DNA from: an uncultured Clostridia bacterium
Lineage (GTDB): Bacteria > Bacillota > Clostridia > Christensenellales > Pumilibacteraceae
Assembly: GCA_947086925.1 (NCBI GenBank)
Contig: CAMUAL010000002.1
Location: 1-64,000, forward strand
Direction: 5' to 3'
Length of the DNA stretch: 64,000 nucleotides
Below, piece by piece: positions 45,204 to 54,443 of the stretch; within the stretch, counting starts at the first letter, position 1, and each line of letters starts with the position of its first letter. The notes beneath the pieces were generated by a model. It saw nothing but the letters and a program-made list of their open reading frames with translations. It was not told where the DNA came from and did not search any database. Made by a program: the position numbers and the translations under genes.

Positions 45204-45226
45204 GGAGTCCTCCGTAAAAGAAAATA

Positions 45227-45264
45227 CATAAATAATTATACATTGATATGAATATTTATGCAAG
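45227..45264. promoter_or_regulatory. Tandem ARG boxes (ArgR operators) before argC
   Basis: TGAATATTTATGCA (45249-45262) matches the ArgR/AhrC consensus TGAATWWWWATTCA at 13 of 14 positions, and TAAATAATTATACA (45229-45242) at 12 of 14. As 18-base boxes (45227-45244 and 45247-45264) they are two bases apart, the arrangement bound by an ArgR hexamer. The boxes cover the -10 and -35 of the argC promoter. Confidence 0.75.
45235..45263 (-). promoter_or_regulatory. argC promoter
   Basis: On the minus strand TTGCAT (45263-45258) and TATAAT (45240-45235) are separated by 17 bases. Both boxes lie in the ARG boxes, so bound ArgR with arginine would exclude RNA polymerase. Confidence 0.7.
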
Positions 45265-45377
45265 CAATTTGACATATTTTTTGAATTTAAACATAATTAA
45301 AACATATATTATATATAAAGTACTTTTAATACGGATACAAGCGAAATAATGATTGAAAATAAAAAAGTATATTTTAT

Positions 45378-45406
45378 TTGACTGTGCAAATATAATGTTG
45401 TATAAT
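45378..45406 (+). promoter_or_regulatory. Promoter of the zinc-ribbon membrane protein gene
   Basis: TTGACT at 45378-45383 and TATAAT at 45401-45406 with a 17-base spacer. Confidence 0.75.
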
Positions 45407-45450
45407 AGCTTTGTATTTCTTAGCCCCAATAAAAAAAGGAGGTGGTGCGC

Positions 45451-47043
45451 GTGGCGGCAAAAGGCGTATGCGAATTATGCGGTTTTGCGGATGACAGTTA
45501 CAGACTCGAAGAAAACGGTACGGTTATGAAAGTATGCAAATTCTGTCATGACGGTTATTTGGAACGCATGGGATTATCGCCCGATGCGGACAAACCGATT
45601 AAAGACGTTGCGCTCACTCTCGACCTTGACGAAGTAAAAGAAACCGACTTCGATTTAGACGGGGTGTCGGGCGAGGAGCTGTTACAGCTTAAACTCGAAA
45701 TAGAATCGCGCAAAGAAAACGAGCGCGTTAAAACACTCGACCCAAAACAGCTCGACACGCTTTTAAACGCAACGGAAACCGATAAAAAGGTGTTGTCGGG
45801 AGTAAAGAAGAAAGAACAGCGCAGAAAAAAACAGGCGATTGCCGCAGGCGTGGACGATTCGGGCGAGGATTACAAAGCGTCGGAAGAACTGATTCGAAGC
45901 GGCGAAGAACTTCAAAAAGCCATGGAAGGCTTGCGTAAGGTATCGGACAGCGACGAAGCTCTTGACGAATCGGACGACAGCGTTGCGCCTCTTATAGCAA
46001 AGATAGTTCACGGAGAACCCGAAAAACCGGACGACGTCAAGTCGGGAATAAACGAGTCGAAAAGCGTGAGCGAGGCGGAAGAAACGGTTTTAAACGAGCC
46101 GCCTGCCGAAGTAAGCGCGCAAAGCAAAGCCGAACCGCCGCCCGAAAGCGAATCGGTTAAAACGGTAAAAGATTCGGTTGAAAAGCAAAACGATACAACG
46201 GCACATGCCGATGAAAAGAACAATTCCGACACGGAGCAGGAGAACACAATGAGCGATAAAAAGACAGCCGCCGCAAAACCCGCCGAAGAAAAGGAAGAAC
46301 GGGTAAGCAGAGAGGAGCGCGTGCGCGAAAAAATACATGCCGAAGCTCATCAAACAATCGACGACGAGCGTATACAGATAACAAGTCCCGAAGTTGCGCT
46401 AAGCCGCGACCGTCGCCCCAAAACGAATTTGGACGTTGCGACTTCCGAAAATACGGGTGCGGTTCGCTTTTTCAATGCGTTTAAGTACGTAATGCACAGA
46501 GTTAGCTATACCATACTTGTTGCGGCAATCGTTTTGGCGGTTGCAACGGTAATGTTTATCCGCGCGGGTTGGCAACAGGGGTTAATAGTGTTTGCGGCGG
46601 GACTCGGCGCAATAGGCATAGGATTCCTTTTAATGTGGTATCTGTCGCACTGCTACGAGCTTGACAAGCGCGCTCAATTACTTAGAATCCGTCAGCAGGA
46701 AATTCTGTTCGAGTCTATGAGCAGCGAGTGCTACCGCGAACTCAGAACAAAGTTCACAATTATTAAAGCGCTCGGTTGGTTGCTTAATAAGCTCAGCGTG
46801 CTTTTGCCGCTTGTGGTGTTATTGGGCGGAAATATTGCCGGAATAATCGTATCGTTTATTCCGCAGGGCTTTTATTGGCTGTATCCCGTAATTTCGGCGG
46901 GAGCTTCGGTTGCGGGCGTGCTTGTGTATTATATTGTTAAGTTTGCCGCCGATTGCACGGCTTACATGCTCGACCGCGAACGCAATCAGCAAATTCAACA
47001 GCAAACCTTGCTCGATATACTCGGCGAGCTTAAAAAGAAGTAA
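45451..47043 (+). CDS. Zinc-ribbon membrane protein of unknown function
   Basis: A 530-residue protein. The GTG at 45451 lies eight bases after AGGAGG and is preferred over GTG 45442. The N-terminus holds two CxxC pairs (CELC near 6-9 and CKFC near 31-34), a probable zinc ribbon. Residues 40-330 are long, charged and probably disordered (Asp/Glu/Lys/Ser-rich). Four hydrophobic helices follow near 350-370, 378-400, 448-468 and 475-500, then a short amphipathic tail (RNQQIQQQTLLDILGELKKK). No family is recognised. It is a single-gene unit with its own promoter and terminator, divergent from the arginine operon. Confidence 0.7.
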   Translation: MAAKGVCELCGFADDSYRLEENGTVMKVCKFCHDGYLERMGLSPDADKPIKDVALTLDLDEVKETDFDLDGVSGEELLQLKLEIESRKENERVKTLDPKQLDTLLNATETDKKVLSGVKKKEQRRKKQAIAAGVDDSGEDYKASEELIRSGEELQKAMEGLRKVSDSDEALDESDDSVAPLIAKIVHGEPEKPDDVKSGINESKSVSEAEETVLNEPPAEVSAQSKAEPPPESESVKTVKDSVEKQNDTTAHADEKNNSDTEQENTMSDKKTAAAKPAEEKEERVSREERVREKIHAEAHQTIDDERIQITSPEVALSRDRRPKTNLDVATSENTGAVRFFNAFKYVMHRVSYTILVAAIVLAVATVMFIRAGWQQGLIVFAAGLGAIGIGFLLMWYLSHCYELDKRAQLLRIRQQEILFESMSSECYRELRTKFTIIKALGWLLNKLSVLLPLVVLLGGNIAGIIVSFIPQGFYWLYPVISAGASVAGVLVYYIVKFAADCTAYMLDRERNQQIQQQTLLDILGELKKK

Positions 47044-47114
47044 AATCAGAGCGGTTCGAAACCGCCTGCGGAAACCAAATAAAACCAAACAAAAACAGGT
47101 AAAATCACAAATTA

Positions 47115-47160
47115 AAAACAAAACCCACGGAGTAAACGCACTCCGCGGGTTTTGTTTTTT
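47115..47160 (+). terminator. Strong terminator
   Basis: A stem with CGGAGT (47128-47133) and ACTCCG (47140-47145), one mismatch, CCC/GGG, and a long A/T arm, followed by TTTTTT. Confidence 0.85.
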
Positions 47161-47225
47161 GTTGTTTTTGTGCAGTAAAACTCACGATTTTATATAAAAA
47201 ACATCAATAATTTTTTTAAAAGTTA

Positions 47226-47254
47226 TTGACAAACGTGTAAATGTGTGGTAGAGT
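47226..47254 (+). promoter_or_regulatory. Promoter of glycan locus B
   Basis: TTGACA at 47226-47231 and TAGAGT at 47249-47254 with a 17-base spacer; predicted start near 47261. ACGTGTAA (47234-47241) sits in the spacer. Confidence 0.55.
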
Positions 47255-47260
47255 AAATAT

Positions 47261-47493
47261 GGTATGAGTTACTCGTGTACGTCAAGTACATTATTCGGTA
47301 AACTACCCATTTTATCTGTTGTACCGCATGTGCGGTTCGAACCCTCCCCTTAATAAGGGCAGGAAGCCGGCAACTACCGACTCGGCGGGTTAAGTCGGCC
47401 GCGTCGAAAAGGCTTACTTTTTGTGCAACTTTGCAGGCAGATACATGAGAAATGAAGTCTTTGCTTATGCGAAGTTCAGTAGGAGGGAATATG
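47261..47493 (+). promoter_or_regulatory. Structured 5' leader, possible riboregulator
   Basis: About 230 nucleotides with no open frame of note. Stems visible: ACCGCA/TGCGGT (47323-47328, 47331-47336), CCCTT/AAGGG (47347-47351, 47355-47359), and an outer stem AAGCC/GGCTT (47364-47368, 47411-47415) enclosing CCGACT/AGTCGG (47377-47382, 47393-47398). It does not match the riboswitch consensus sequences I know (cobalamin, c-di-GMP, SAM, c-di-AMP, fluoride). AGGAGGG at 47481-47487 is the ribosome site. Confidence 0.45.
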
Positions 47494-49422
47494 ATGAATT
47501 TTACAGTAACGAAACCCAAAAGACGCGCGCGCAAAACGCTTATGGCGGCAACGGTAGCAATACTTGCCGCATTGGCGATAGTCGTTCCGTCTTTTTTTAG
47601 TGTGTTTGCATACAACGTAGACATTAACGAATATTCCAACACTTATCTTACGGTAACCGCTTTCGTCGGAGCGGACGAAACGCAGATGAATTTCAACTGG
47701 ATGGCGTCGGAGCGCACCACCGAAGAAGAACAATACCTTGAAATCGTAGAGTGGAGCGGCGATATTCCAGCAGAATTTCCTTACGATAAAATCGACACAA
47801 GCGTAGAAACGGAAGTTACGTTCAAGAAGTCGCAACTTACGACCGAAAATTACAGATGTTACCGCGCGGTAGCAAAAAATCTCAAACCCAACACAAGATA
47901 CATTTACAGAGTGGGCGATTACGATACCTATTCGGACACCTACGAGTTTACCACGCTTTCGGACGGCGAGAATTTCAACTTCGTTGTTCTCGGCGACGCG
48001 CAACTCGGCACAAACGGCGGAACGGCGGCGGACGGCAGCTACGCAAATACTCTTTTGACCGAAGATTACGGTTCGTGGGAAAACACTCTTAACATTGCGT
48101 CTACTCGGTTCGACCCCTCGTTTATAATTCACATGGGCGACGAGGTTGAAAGTTGGGACTCGAATATAGTAACCACGCGCGAAAGCGAGTTGCAGTATCA
48201 GGTGTTTTACGGCACAAAGTATACAAGCAATAATCCTATGGTGAGCGTGCTCGGCAATCACGAATATTCGAAGCAGAATTGGTCCGACCACCACAATAAT
48301 CCGAATCAGTCGCAATTCGGCGTTACTGCCAGCGGCGGCGATCAGGCGGCGGACTTTTGGTATGTTGCGGGCAACGTGCTGTTTTTGGTGCTTAACAGCA
48401 ACAGCACCTCGTACTCCGAACACGATTATTTTATGCAAGATGCTATTACTCAGGCAAAGAATTTATACGGCAACCGCATTGCATGGACCGTTGCAATGAT
48501 GCACCATTCGATATTCGGAGTGAACCGCATGGGGTTAGAGCAGGATGCGGTGCGCCGCAAACAGCAACTTGCTCCTATATTCGTAAAGCACGGCGTGGAT
48601 ATGGTGCTTATGGCGCACGAACATGTTTATACGCGTTCCAAAATAATGGGCGGAACCGACGGATTGACTCCGCTCGATACCGAAGGCGACAGCGCGGTTA
48701 TGGCGGACGGTATTTTATACGTAACGCTCGGTTCGTCTACCGGCAACAAATGTTTCAGAGCAAATATTGCGGATAAAACCGTAACGGGCGGCGAAGTAAG
48801 TTCGTCGGTACCCGTAGAAGATGTCGTGCTTGCCACCGACGAGCAACTGCGCGAAGAATTTCCGCATATAGCGCATTACCGTGAATCAATCTACGATTAT
48901 TGCGACGACGAAATAAATACAAACGTAGGGCGCAGGGGCGAGGGCATGATAACAAACGTGCAGGTAAGCCGCGGTAAGCTTACCATAGCAACCTACATGC
49001 GCGGCGAACAAACGCCGTTCGACGAGTTTACGCTTTACAAAGCCGACCCCGCAACAACCGTTCCCGTAATCTCGGTTGAAAAAAGCACCGAGATTAAAAA
49101 AGGCGACTCGTTTAACGCACTTGCGGGTGTTACGGCACAGTGCGAAATCGACGGCGATGTAACAAGCGGAATAACCGTGCAAGGCAAGGTTGATACGAAA
49201 AAAGCAGGTACGTACACGCTTACTTATTCGGTAACAAATTCCGAGGGCAAGACGGCAACGGCAACGCGCACCGTTACTGTAACGGGAAAATCTGGTTGCG
49301 GTTCGTCGGCAAATGCGGCAATACCCGCAGCGGGCATGAGTTTGCTTGCTCTTTCGGCAGGCGCGGCTATTGTGCGCAAAAAACGCAAACGCGATATTTC
49401 TCTTTCGCATAGCGAAAGGTGA
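47494..49422 (+). CDS. Secreted purple-acid-phosphatase-like metallophosphoesterase
   Basis: A 642-residue surface protein. The ATG at 47494 is six bases from AGGAGGG. A signal peptide ends near VFA/YN. An N-terminal fibronectin-like domain typical of purple acid phosphatases (about 45-160) precedes the calcineurin-like domain. Its metal motifs are VVLGDAQLG, IHMGDEVE, VLGNHEYS, MMHHSIFG and MAHEHVYTR. An Ig-like bacterial domain follows near 525-605. The C-terminus has SGCGSS, one helix and RKKRKR, the same anchor as in the 22921 and 51515 proteins. It may free phosphate or act on phosphorylated glycans; it lies just ahead of locus B but has its own leader. Confidence 0.85.
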   Translation: MNFTVTKPKRRARKTLMAATVAILAALAIVVPSFFSVFAYNVDINEYSNTYLTVTAFVGADETQMNFNWMASERTTEEEQYLEIVEWSGDIPAEFPYDKIDTSVETEVTFKKSQLTTENYRCYRAVAKNLKPNTRYIYRVGDYDTYSDTYEFTTLSDGENFNFVVLGDAQLGTNGGTAADGSYANTLLTEDYGSWENTLNIASTRFDPSFIIHMGDEVESWDSNIVTTRESELQYQVFYGTKYTSNNPMVSVLGNHEYSKQNWSDHHNNPNQSQFGVTASGGDQAADFWYVAGNVLFLVLNSNSTSYSEHDYFMQDAITQAKNLYGNRIAWTVAMMHHSIFGVNRMGLEQDAVRRKQQLAPIFVKHGVDMVLMAHEHVYTRSKIMGGTDGLTPLDTEGDSAVMADGILYVTLGSSTGNKCFRANIADKTVTGGEVSSSVPVEDVVLATDEQLREEFPHIAHYRESIYDYCDDEINTNVGRRGEGMITNVQVSRGKLTIATYMRGEQTPFDEFTLYKADPATTVPVISVEKSTEIKKGDSFNALAGVTAQCEIDGDVTSGITVQGKVDTKKAGTYTLTYSVTNSEGKTATATRTVTVTGKSGCGSSANAAIPAAGMSLLALSAGAAIVRKKRKRDISLSHSER

Positions 49423-49565
49423 ATATAATTAAGGCGTCACAATTTATTTAGGAGGAAGAATCACAAATCGTCAACCGCACGCGCGTATGCAGTTCGTTTT
49501 ATTGCATACACGTGTCACAAATGTAAACTGTAAGTAAATTTGTTAATCTATATAGGAGAAGATAT
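49423..49565 (+). promoter_or_regulatory. Spacer with orphan ribosome site and candidate promoter
   Basis: GGAGGAAGA at 49451-49459 has no ATG/GTG/TTG start at a normal distance; a 25-codon frame from ATC 49460 is the only reading after it. TTGCAT (49502-49507) and TAAACT (49524-49529) with a 16-base spacer could be the promoter for the next gene, with ACACGTGT (49508-49515) in the spacer. Confidence 0.35.
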
Positions 49566-51494
49566 ATGAAGAAAATTTTTAAGACGTTAATAGCAATGTG
49601 TCTTGCGGTGTTCATGACCTTTGCATTTGCCGCATGCGGAGACAAAACTCCCTCGGATAGCAATAAACCGAGCAACGGCAAAGTGACAATTAACTTTGCG
49701 AATACCTCGCTTAGTATGACGACGGGTACCGAGGCGCGTTTAACGGTGTCGGTAACGGGTAATCCCGACGGAAAAGTTGCGTTTTCGTCGTCGAGCGCCG
49801 CTATTGCGAGAGTTAAAACGGGGCAGACTTCGGTTGCGGTAAACTCCGACGGCGAGGCTACCACAACAATAGAAGGACGCAAAGAGGGCAGAGCTACCAT
49901 AACCGCCAAAATAGGCGAAGAAGAAGCCGTTATAACCGTAACGGTCAAAGACAGAGGTATATATATCACCGATACCGTTATGTCGGCGGCGCCTGGCGAA
50001 AGCCACGAATTTTCCGTTGCCGTTAAAGATTTGGAAGGCGACGTTGAAGTAACAAGCAGTAATCCCGCGGCGGTTAGGGTTACCGCGGAACAAACGTCTG
50101 CCGGCGCGGACATAGAATTTACCGCCGTAGATACCGCTGTGTCTGCTTCGGCGTCGGACGGCGATAGCAACTATTTGGGCGAAACCGTTACGCTTACTGT
50201 AAGCGTAGCAGGCACGTCGTACAGCGAAACGGTTGAAATCGACGTTTGCAGCAAAGACATAATTTACGGCGATACGGTATCCGACGGCGTTTTGGTTCCG
50301 ACAAACGAATTTCAGACTGCCGCTCTCGGAGTAGGCGACGGATTTGTAAGCGGCGCGTTGGCGATTCCCCGCTACGCATACGTTTCGTATATAGACAAAG
50401 ACGGCGAACAAGCAGAGGGCTGGGTTCGCGTAACGAACCTCGGTTGCGGTCCCGGAAACAGCAATACTCCCGGTATATCGGACGGCGATCACCCGTTTGT
50501 AATTCCCGCAGGCAAAACCGTAACATCGGTTAATACCGGCGATGCGGTTACAACCGTGCAGCACAAAGCTTTTAAAGGCGTATTGACTATCGAGAGCGTG
50601 CATATCGGCGCAAACGTAGTCGGAATAGGCGACGAAGCGTTCTACGGCGATGAAGACGTTTCGAACCATTTTTGGGCAGGAGACATACAAGTTTCGCATT
50701 ACACCAACAAACTCACCGAAGTTACTTTCTCTCCCGACTGCAAAATCTCAACCATCGGACAAAAAGCTTTTCAGTATAATCCCATAGAAACTTTGATTTT
50801 GCCCGATTCCATTTCTACCATTGCGCATTCGGCTTTCCAGTTCTGCGCTTTCGAAACGCTTAAATTGCCCGCAAGTTGGAAACAGTCCGATATGTCGGGC
50901 GGTACTCAGTGGCACGACCAGTTTACGGGTAGCTTTAACTTAAAGAATCTTTATATGCCTTGGCAAAACTTCTATGCCGTGAGCGGTACCGTTACCGGTA
51001 TGAGTAAGCTTCCCGGCGGACAGCCCAAAGCAGGCGCAAACGCAGATGAAATCGCGCTTATCAAGAAACTCGGCGTAGAAACCAATTTCGGCGCGTTTAA
51101 CACCGTGTTCGAATCTCAGGTGCTCGATATAGCTTACGGCGATGCAGCCAAGTCAAGGAAGATTAACGTATACTATATGGGCGAACAATATCTTGCCGAA
51201 AATATGCTCGACAGCATGTGGAATAACGGCGGCAATATATCGGCTAAGGGCGGATACGCTTATGCGTTGAATCAAACGCAAAATTACGGAAATCCGTCGA
51301 TATACGATGTATTTGTTGCACTCAGCACAAACCCCGAGCATACGAAAGAGTTTGAAGTTCCCGGAAAAGACAGTGAGGGAAATGACATTATTATAATAGA
51401 ATCGAGAACTCGTTTGGTGTTCGGAAACGATTGCACAACATGGACTTTCGGCGCAACCTGCCCTTACAATGTAGACGGAACAAAAGCGGCGTAA
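49566..51494 (+). CDS. Ig-like and BspA-type LRR surface lipoprotein
   Basis: A 642-residue lipoprotein with lipobox AFAAC near residue 25. Two bacterial Ig-like (BIG2-type) domains lie near 38-120 and 125-215 (VTVKDRG marks the join). A region near 320-440 has BspA-type leucine-rich repeats (KLTEVTFSPDCKISTIGQKA, then IETLILPDSISTIAHSAF). No catalytic motif is seen, so it probably binds a polymer or partner. It opens the run of co-directional genes 49566-56262, with the importer following two genes later. Confidence 0.82.
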   Translation: MKKIFKTLIAMCLAVFMTFAFAACGDKTPSDSNKPSNGKVTINFANTSLSMTTGTEARLTVSVTGNPDGKVAFSSSSAAIARVKTGQTSVAVNSDGEATTTIEGRKEGRATITAKIGEEEAVITVTVKDRGIYITDTVMSAAPGESHEFSVAVKDLEGDVEVTSSNPAAVRVTAEQTSAGADIEFTAVDTAVSASASDGDSNYLGETVTLTVSVAGTSYSETVEIDVCSKDIIYGDTVSDGVLVPTNEFQTAALGVGDGFVSGALAIPRYAYVSYIDKDGEQAEGWVRVTNLGCGPGNSNTPGISDGDHPFVIPAGKTVTSVNTGDAVTTVQHKAFKGVLTIESVHIGANVVGIGDEAFYGDEDVSNHFWAGDIQVSHYTNKLTEVTFSPDCKISTIGQKAFQYNPIETLILPDSISTIAHSAFQFCAFETLKLPASWKQSDMSGGTQWHDQFTGSFNLKNLYMPWQNFYAVSGTVTGMSKLPGGQPKAGANADEIALIKKLGVETNFGAFNTVFESQVLDIAYGDAAKSRKINVYYMGEQYLAENMLDSMWNNGGNISAKGGYAYALNQTQNYGNPSIYDVFVALSTNPEHTKEFEVPGKDSEGNDIIIIESRTRLVFGNDCTTWTFGATCPYNVDGTKAA

Positions 51495-51514
51495 TATTTT
51501 AAGAGGATAAAAAT

Positions 51515-52963
51515 ATGAAAAGGGTAAAAATATTACTCGTTGCGCTGTTTGCCGCGCTTACGGTTTGCGCAACCTCCGCAGTGGCGTTTGCCGACGAAAC
51601 AAGCGGCGGGGGATACATTGTAACGTATAACGTATTTGCTTACGAAACAAGAACGCGCACGGTAGAGAGCGGCGGTAAAGCCGAAAAACTGCCGTTCTCC
51701 GAGTTCCATTGCGACGTAAGAGAGGGCACTTTTGCCGATGAAATGTATACATTAACATGGTATACCGACCCCGAATTTAAAAACGAATACGACTTCGGTG
51801 CGGTAACGGGCGACGTTACGATTTACGGTAAGCTCGGCGAAACTACCGCTCTCGGCGAATACGGCGGAGCGGACGCATTCGGTTGGCACCGCGACACTGC
51901 CGACGTGTATTACAATAACAACGAGCTCGAAGACAAAAAGATAATAGGGTTAAGTTGCGTTAATCCCGTGGAAGTAGACGAAACCGACGGAACCGCAAGC
52001 TTTGCGTTAAGTACGCGCGACTGTTCGGTGAACTATAACGGAATCGACGTCAGTAAGCCTTTCAGCATTTCGCTCGATTTCGGCGACGTAAATAATTTTT
52101 ACGGCGAATCGTGCATAAGCTTAGGACTTTACAATTCGCTTTCAATAGCTCAGCTCAGCAGCAGTTTATATCCCATTGTCGCCGATAAATACGGCAATCT
52201 CAGCCCTTACAACAACACGGGCTACATGGCAATGCTAGAATTTTGGCTGAACATCAACGCGCAGAGCGATGCTCACAAAAATCAGATAGGCAAGGTGCGC
52301 AATACGGGTACGTATTCGCGCGACGCGTCGCCTCGCACGGTTTGGGTAGATACCGATACTTCATTGGAACTTGCTTTCTGCAACGAACTTAAAGCGATTT
52401 TGGAGCGCGACAGTGCGGTTACGTTTGACGTATACATAGGCGAAACCGAATCTTATGCCGAAATTAACGGAAGAAAATTTGTAGAAATGGAATGCAAGCG
52501 CAGTGACTTTCCTTCCGGCAGAGCTTACTTTACCGTTCTTGCCGAGTGCGCGTTGGACGTAAAAGTAAAGCTTTCGCAAGATATGGGCAATGCAACCGCA
52601 ACCGTTAAAAGCGGCGACAAGCACGTTACTGTAAGCAGTATCGAATCGAAAAACGGATTTGCCGTTGCCGACGTTAAGCTTGCCGATGGATACAGCCTTA
52701 AAGCCACGATTAACGGGACCGAGGTTGTAACGCAAAAGCTCGACGGCAACAAATACGCAATAGGAATGCCTTATAAATTCATGACCGAAGACTACACGGT
52801 TGAATTTTCGGCGGTTTCGCAAAACGGCTCGTCGTCCGACGGCAAAAAAGGTTGCGGTTCTGCCGTAACGGCGGTCTCGGCTACTTCGCTTGCGGCGGTG
52901 TTGCTTGCGGCTGCGGCGACGTTTATTCTCGTCCGTAGAAAGAAAGGAGTAAAAGAACAATAA
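51515..52963 (+). CDS. Surface protein with shared module pair, locus B
   Basis: A 482-residue secreted protein. A signal peptide ends near AFA/DE. One InlB B-type repeat near 35-115 is followed by a module near 120-345 (DVSKPFSISLDFG, ISLGLYNSLSIAQLS), an Ig-like stretch near 360-435, then KKGCGS, one helix and RRKKGVKEQ. The middle and Ig-like parts resemble residues 570-880 of the 22921 protein in order and in motif. It directly precedes the binding protein gene, as its larger counterpart does in locus A. No known family is recognised for the middle module; a lectin-like fold is a guess. Confidence 0.75.
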   Translation: MKRVKILLVALFAALTVCATSAVAFADETSGGGYIVTYNVFAYETRTRTVESGGKAEKLPFSEFHCDVREGTFADEMYTLTWYTDPEFKNEYDFGAVTGDVTIYGKLGETTALGEYGGADAFGWHRDTADVYYNNNELEDKKIIGLSCVNPVEVDETDGTASFALSTRDCSVNYNGIDVSKPFSISLDFGDVNNFYGESCISLGLYNSLSIAQLSSSLYPIVADKYGNLSPYNNTGYMAMLEFWLNINAQSDAHKNQIGKVRNTGTYSRDASPRTVWVDTDTSLELAFCNELKAILERDSAVTFDVYIGETESYAEINGRKFVEMECKRSDFPSGRAYFTVLAECALDVKVKLSQDMGNATATVKSGDKHVTVSSIESKNGFAVADVKLADGYSLKATINGTEVVTQKLDGNKYAIGMPYKFMTEDYTVEFSAVSQNGSSSDGKKGCGSAVTAVSATSLAAVLLAAAATFILVRRKKGVKEQ

Positions 52964-52964
52964 T

Positions 52965-54437
52965 ATGAAAAGATTTAAATTTATCGGCTTACTGCTAAGT
53001 GCGGTAATGCTGTTTGCGTCGCTATCGTTTGCGGGTTGCGGTTTCTTGCGCGACAGGCTTGATATAGACGCCGAAATGCAGAAGATAATCGACCGCATAG
53101 ATTTCGATGCGGACGAGACTTTCGAGGGCAAGCTTGTTATTTATGCCGAAAGCAAGTCTACCGAGCAAGCCGCGACTACCGCGTTTATAAACAGCTTTAA
53201 AGAAAAATATCCTAAAATCGAAGTTGTTTTAGATGAATTTGTTGCCGACTCTTACATAGATACGGTTAAAAAAAGACACAATGCCGCAATCGATTCGCAA
53301 AAATACGAAGAAATGGCTGACGTTTTCTGGCTTGCAAACGAGAGTATACCTGCGCTTGTAAACATGGAAATGATAGCCCCCATAGATTATATCGATTTGG
53401 TCGACGACAGTTTTACAACCGACGCTTTGGTTGATTCCATGGTGCGCGACTGCAAGCTCGGCGACAGAATGTATATGATGCCTCGCGACTACAATCAGTT
53501 TGTTATGTTTTACAACAAATGGTTGCTCGATAAGTGCAAGGTTGACGTGGGCGATATAGATACGGGCGTTGCTCTTACCGCAGAAGAACTCGATGATATT
53601 ATGTACAAATTGCACGGCACTATGGCGTCGAATGCGTTTACGACTCCTTACGGCGATAACACCGGCGCAGGTCAGGTGCTTGACTGCAACTGGGGATGGG
53701 GTTCTATGGCTTACGGCGTTTACCGCATGTTCGGTGCGGACGTTGCAAACCAAAACGGTGAAATCATATTCGACAGCGAACAATCGTATAAAGCGATAGA
53801 TTGGGTTAAAAAGGCTGTTATAAACAACTACACGCCTTTGCCGGGCGATCAGACGAGCGGCGCGTATTTCACAAAATACAAAGCTCCGTTTGTAATAGAA
53901 ACCCGTGCAATCCTTACCGACCTTCTCGATTCGGGCGCGAACGGCGAAAAAATGAGCGACACGATAGGCGTTGTTCCCATGCCGATTCTCGATACCGAAG
54001 AAAATTATGCGGTAGGCGCCGGATGTTCGGGCTACGCAATGTATCAGCATGTTACGCATGCAACCGAAGCGTGGTTGTTCTTGAAGCATATTGTGAGCTA
54101 CGAAGGTCAGCAGGCTTACGGCAAAACGGGTAATTCCGTACCCGTGCTCAAATCGCTTATCGACGACGAAAACGCTACGTGGCGCAATCCCGATATATCT
54201 TTACCCGACGACTTCAATCACGACGCTTTCGTTTATAATTACGAAAAAGCGAGCGTAATGAGCGATTACAAGTCAAAAATACCCACAAAGAGCGTTTCGG
54301 TTGTTGCGGCTCAGATGCAATCCGCAATGATTAACGGCGTTAAGCTTACGGGCAACAAAGATTACGCGCAAGCGATTAAAAGCAGAATAGCAACCTGCGC
54401 TAAGCAGATGAAAAACGAAGTAGCGAAGTATAGGTAA
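52965..54437 (+). CDS. Sugar ABC transporter substrate-binding lipoprotein, locus B
   Basis: A 490-residue family 1 solute-binding protein. The lipobox is SFAGC near residue 25. It shares ADVFWLANES, YMMPRDYNQFVMFYNKWLL near 164-182, GAGCSGYAMYQHVTHATEAW and LKHIVSYEGQQAYGKTGNSV with the locus A protein, so the two arose by duplication. AAAGGAG lies 15 bases before the ATG, a long spacing. It delivers substrate to the permeases that follow. Confidence 0.93.
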   Translation: MKRFKFIGLLLSAVMLFASLSFAGCGFLRDRLDIDAEMQKIIDRIDFDADETFEGKLVIYAESKSTEQAATTAFINSFKEKYPKIEVVLDEFVADSYIDTVKKRHNAAIDSQKYEEMADVFWLANESIPALVNMEMIAPIDYIDLVDDSFTTDALVDSMVRDCKLGDRMYMMPRDYNQFVMFYNKWLLDKCKVDVGDIDTGVALTAEELDDIMYKLHGTMASNAFTTPYGDNTGAGQVLDCNWGWGSMAYGVYRMFGADVANQNGEIIFDSEQSYKAIDWVKKAVINNYTPLPGDQTSGAYFTKYKAPFVIETRAILTDLLDSGANGEKMSDTIGVVPMPILDTEENYAVGAGCSGYAMYQHVTHATEAWLFLKHIVSYEGQQAYGKTGNSVPVLKSLIDDENATWRNPDISLPDDFNHDAFVYNYEKASVMSDYKSKIPTKSVSVVAAQMQSAMINGVKLTGNKDYAQAIKSRIATCAKQMKNEVAKYR

Positions 54438-54443
54438 AATTAC

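Noticed and set aside
47334..47343. GGTTCGAACC as part of a tRNA gene
   Set aside because: The flanking bases do not form a T stem, and no acceptor or anticodon arms are found on either strand.
47340..47415. Cobalamin, c-di-GMP or SAM riboswitch
   Set aside because: The leader has GC-rich stems but lacks the invariant blocks of these classes, such as GCCACTG for cobalamin or the c-di-GMP-I core.
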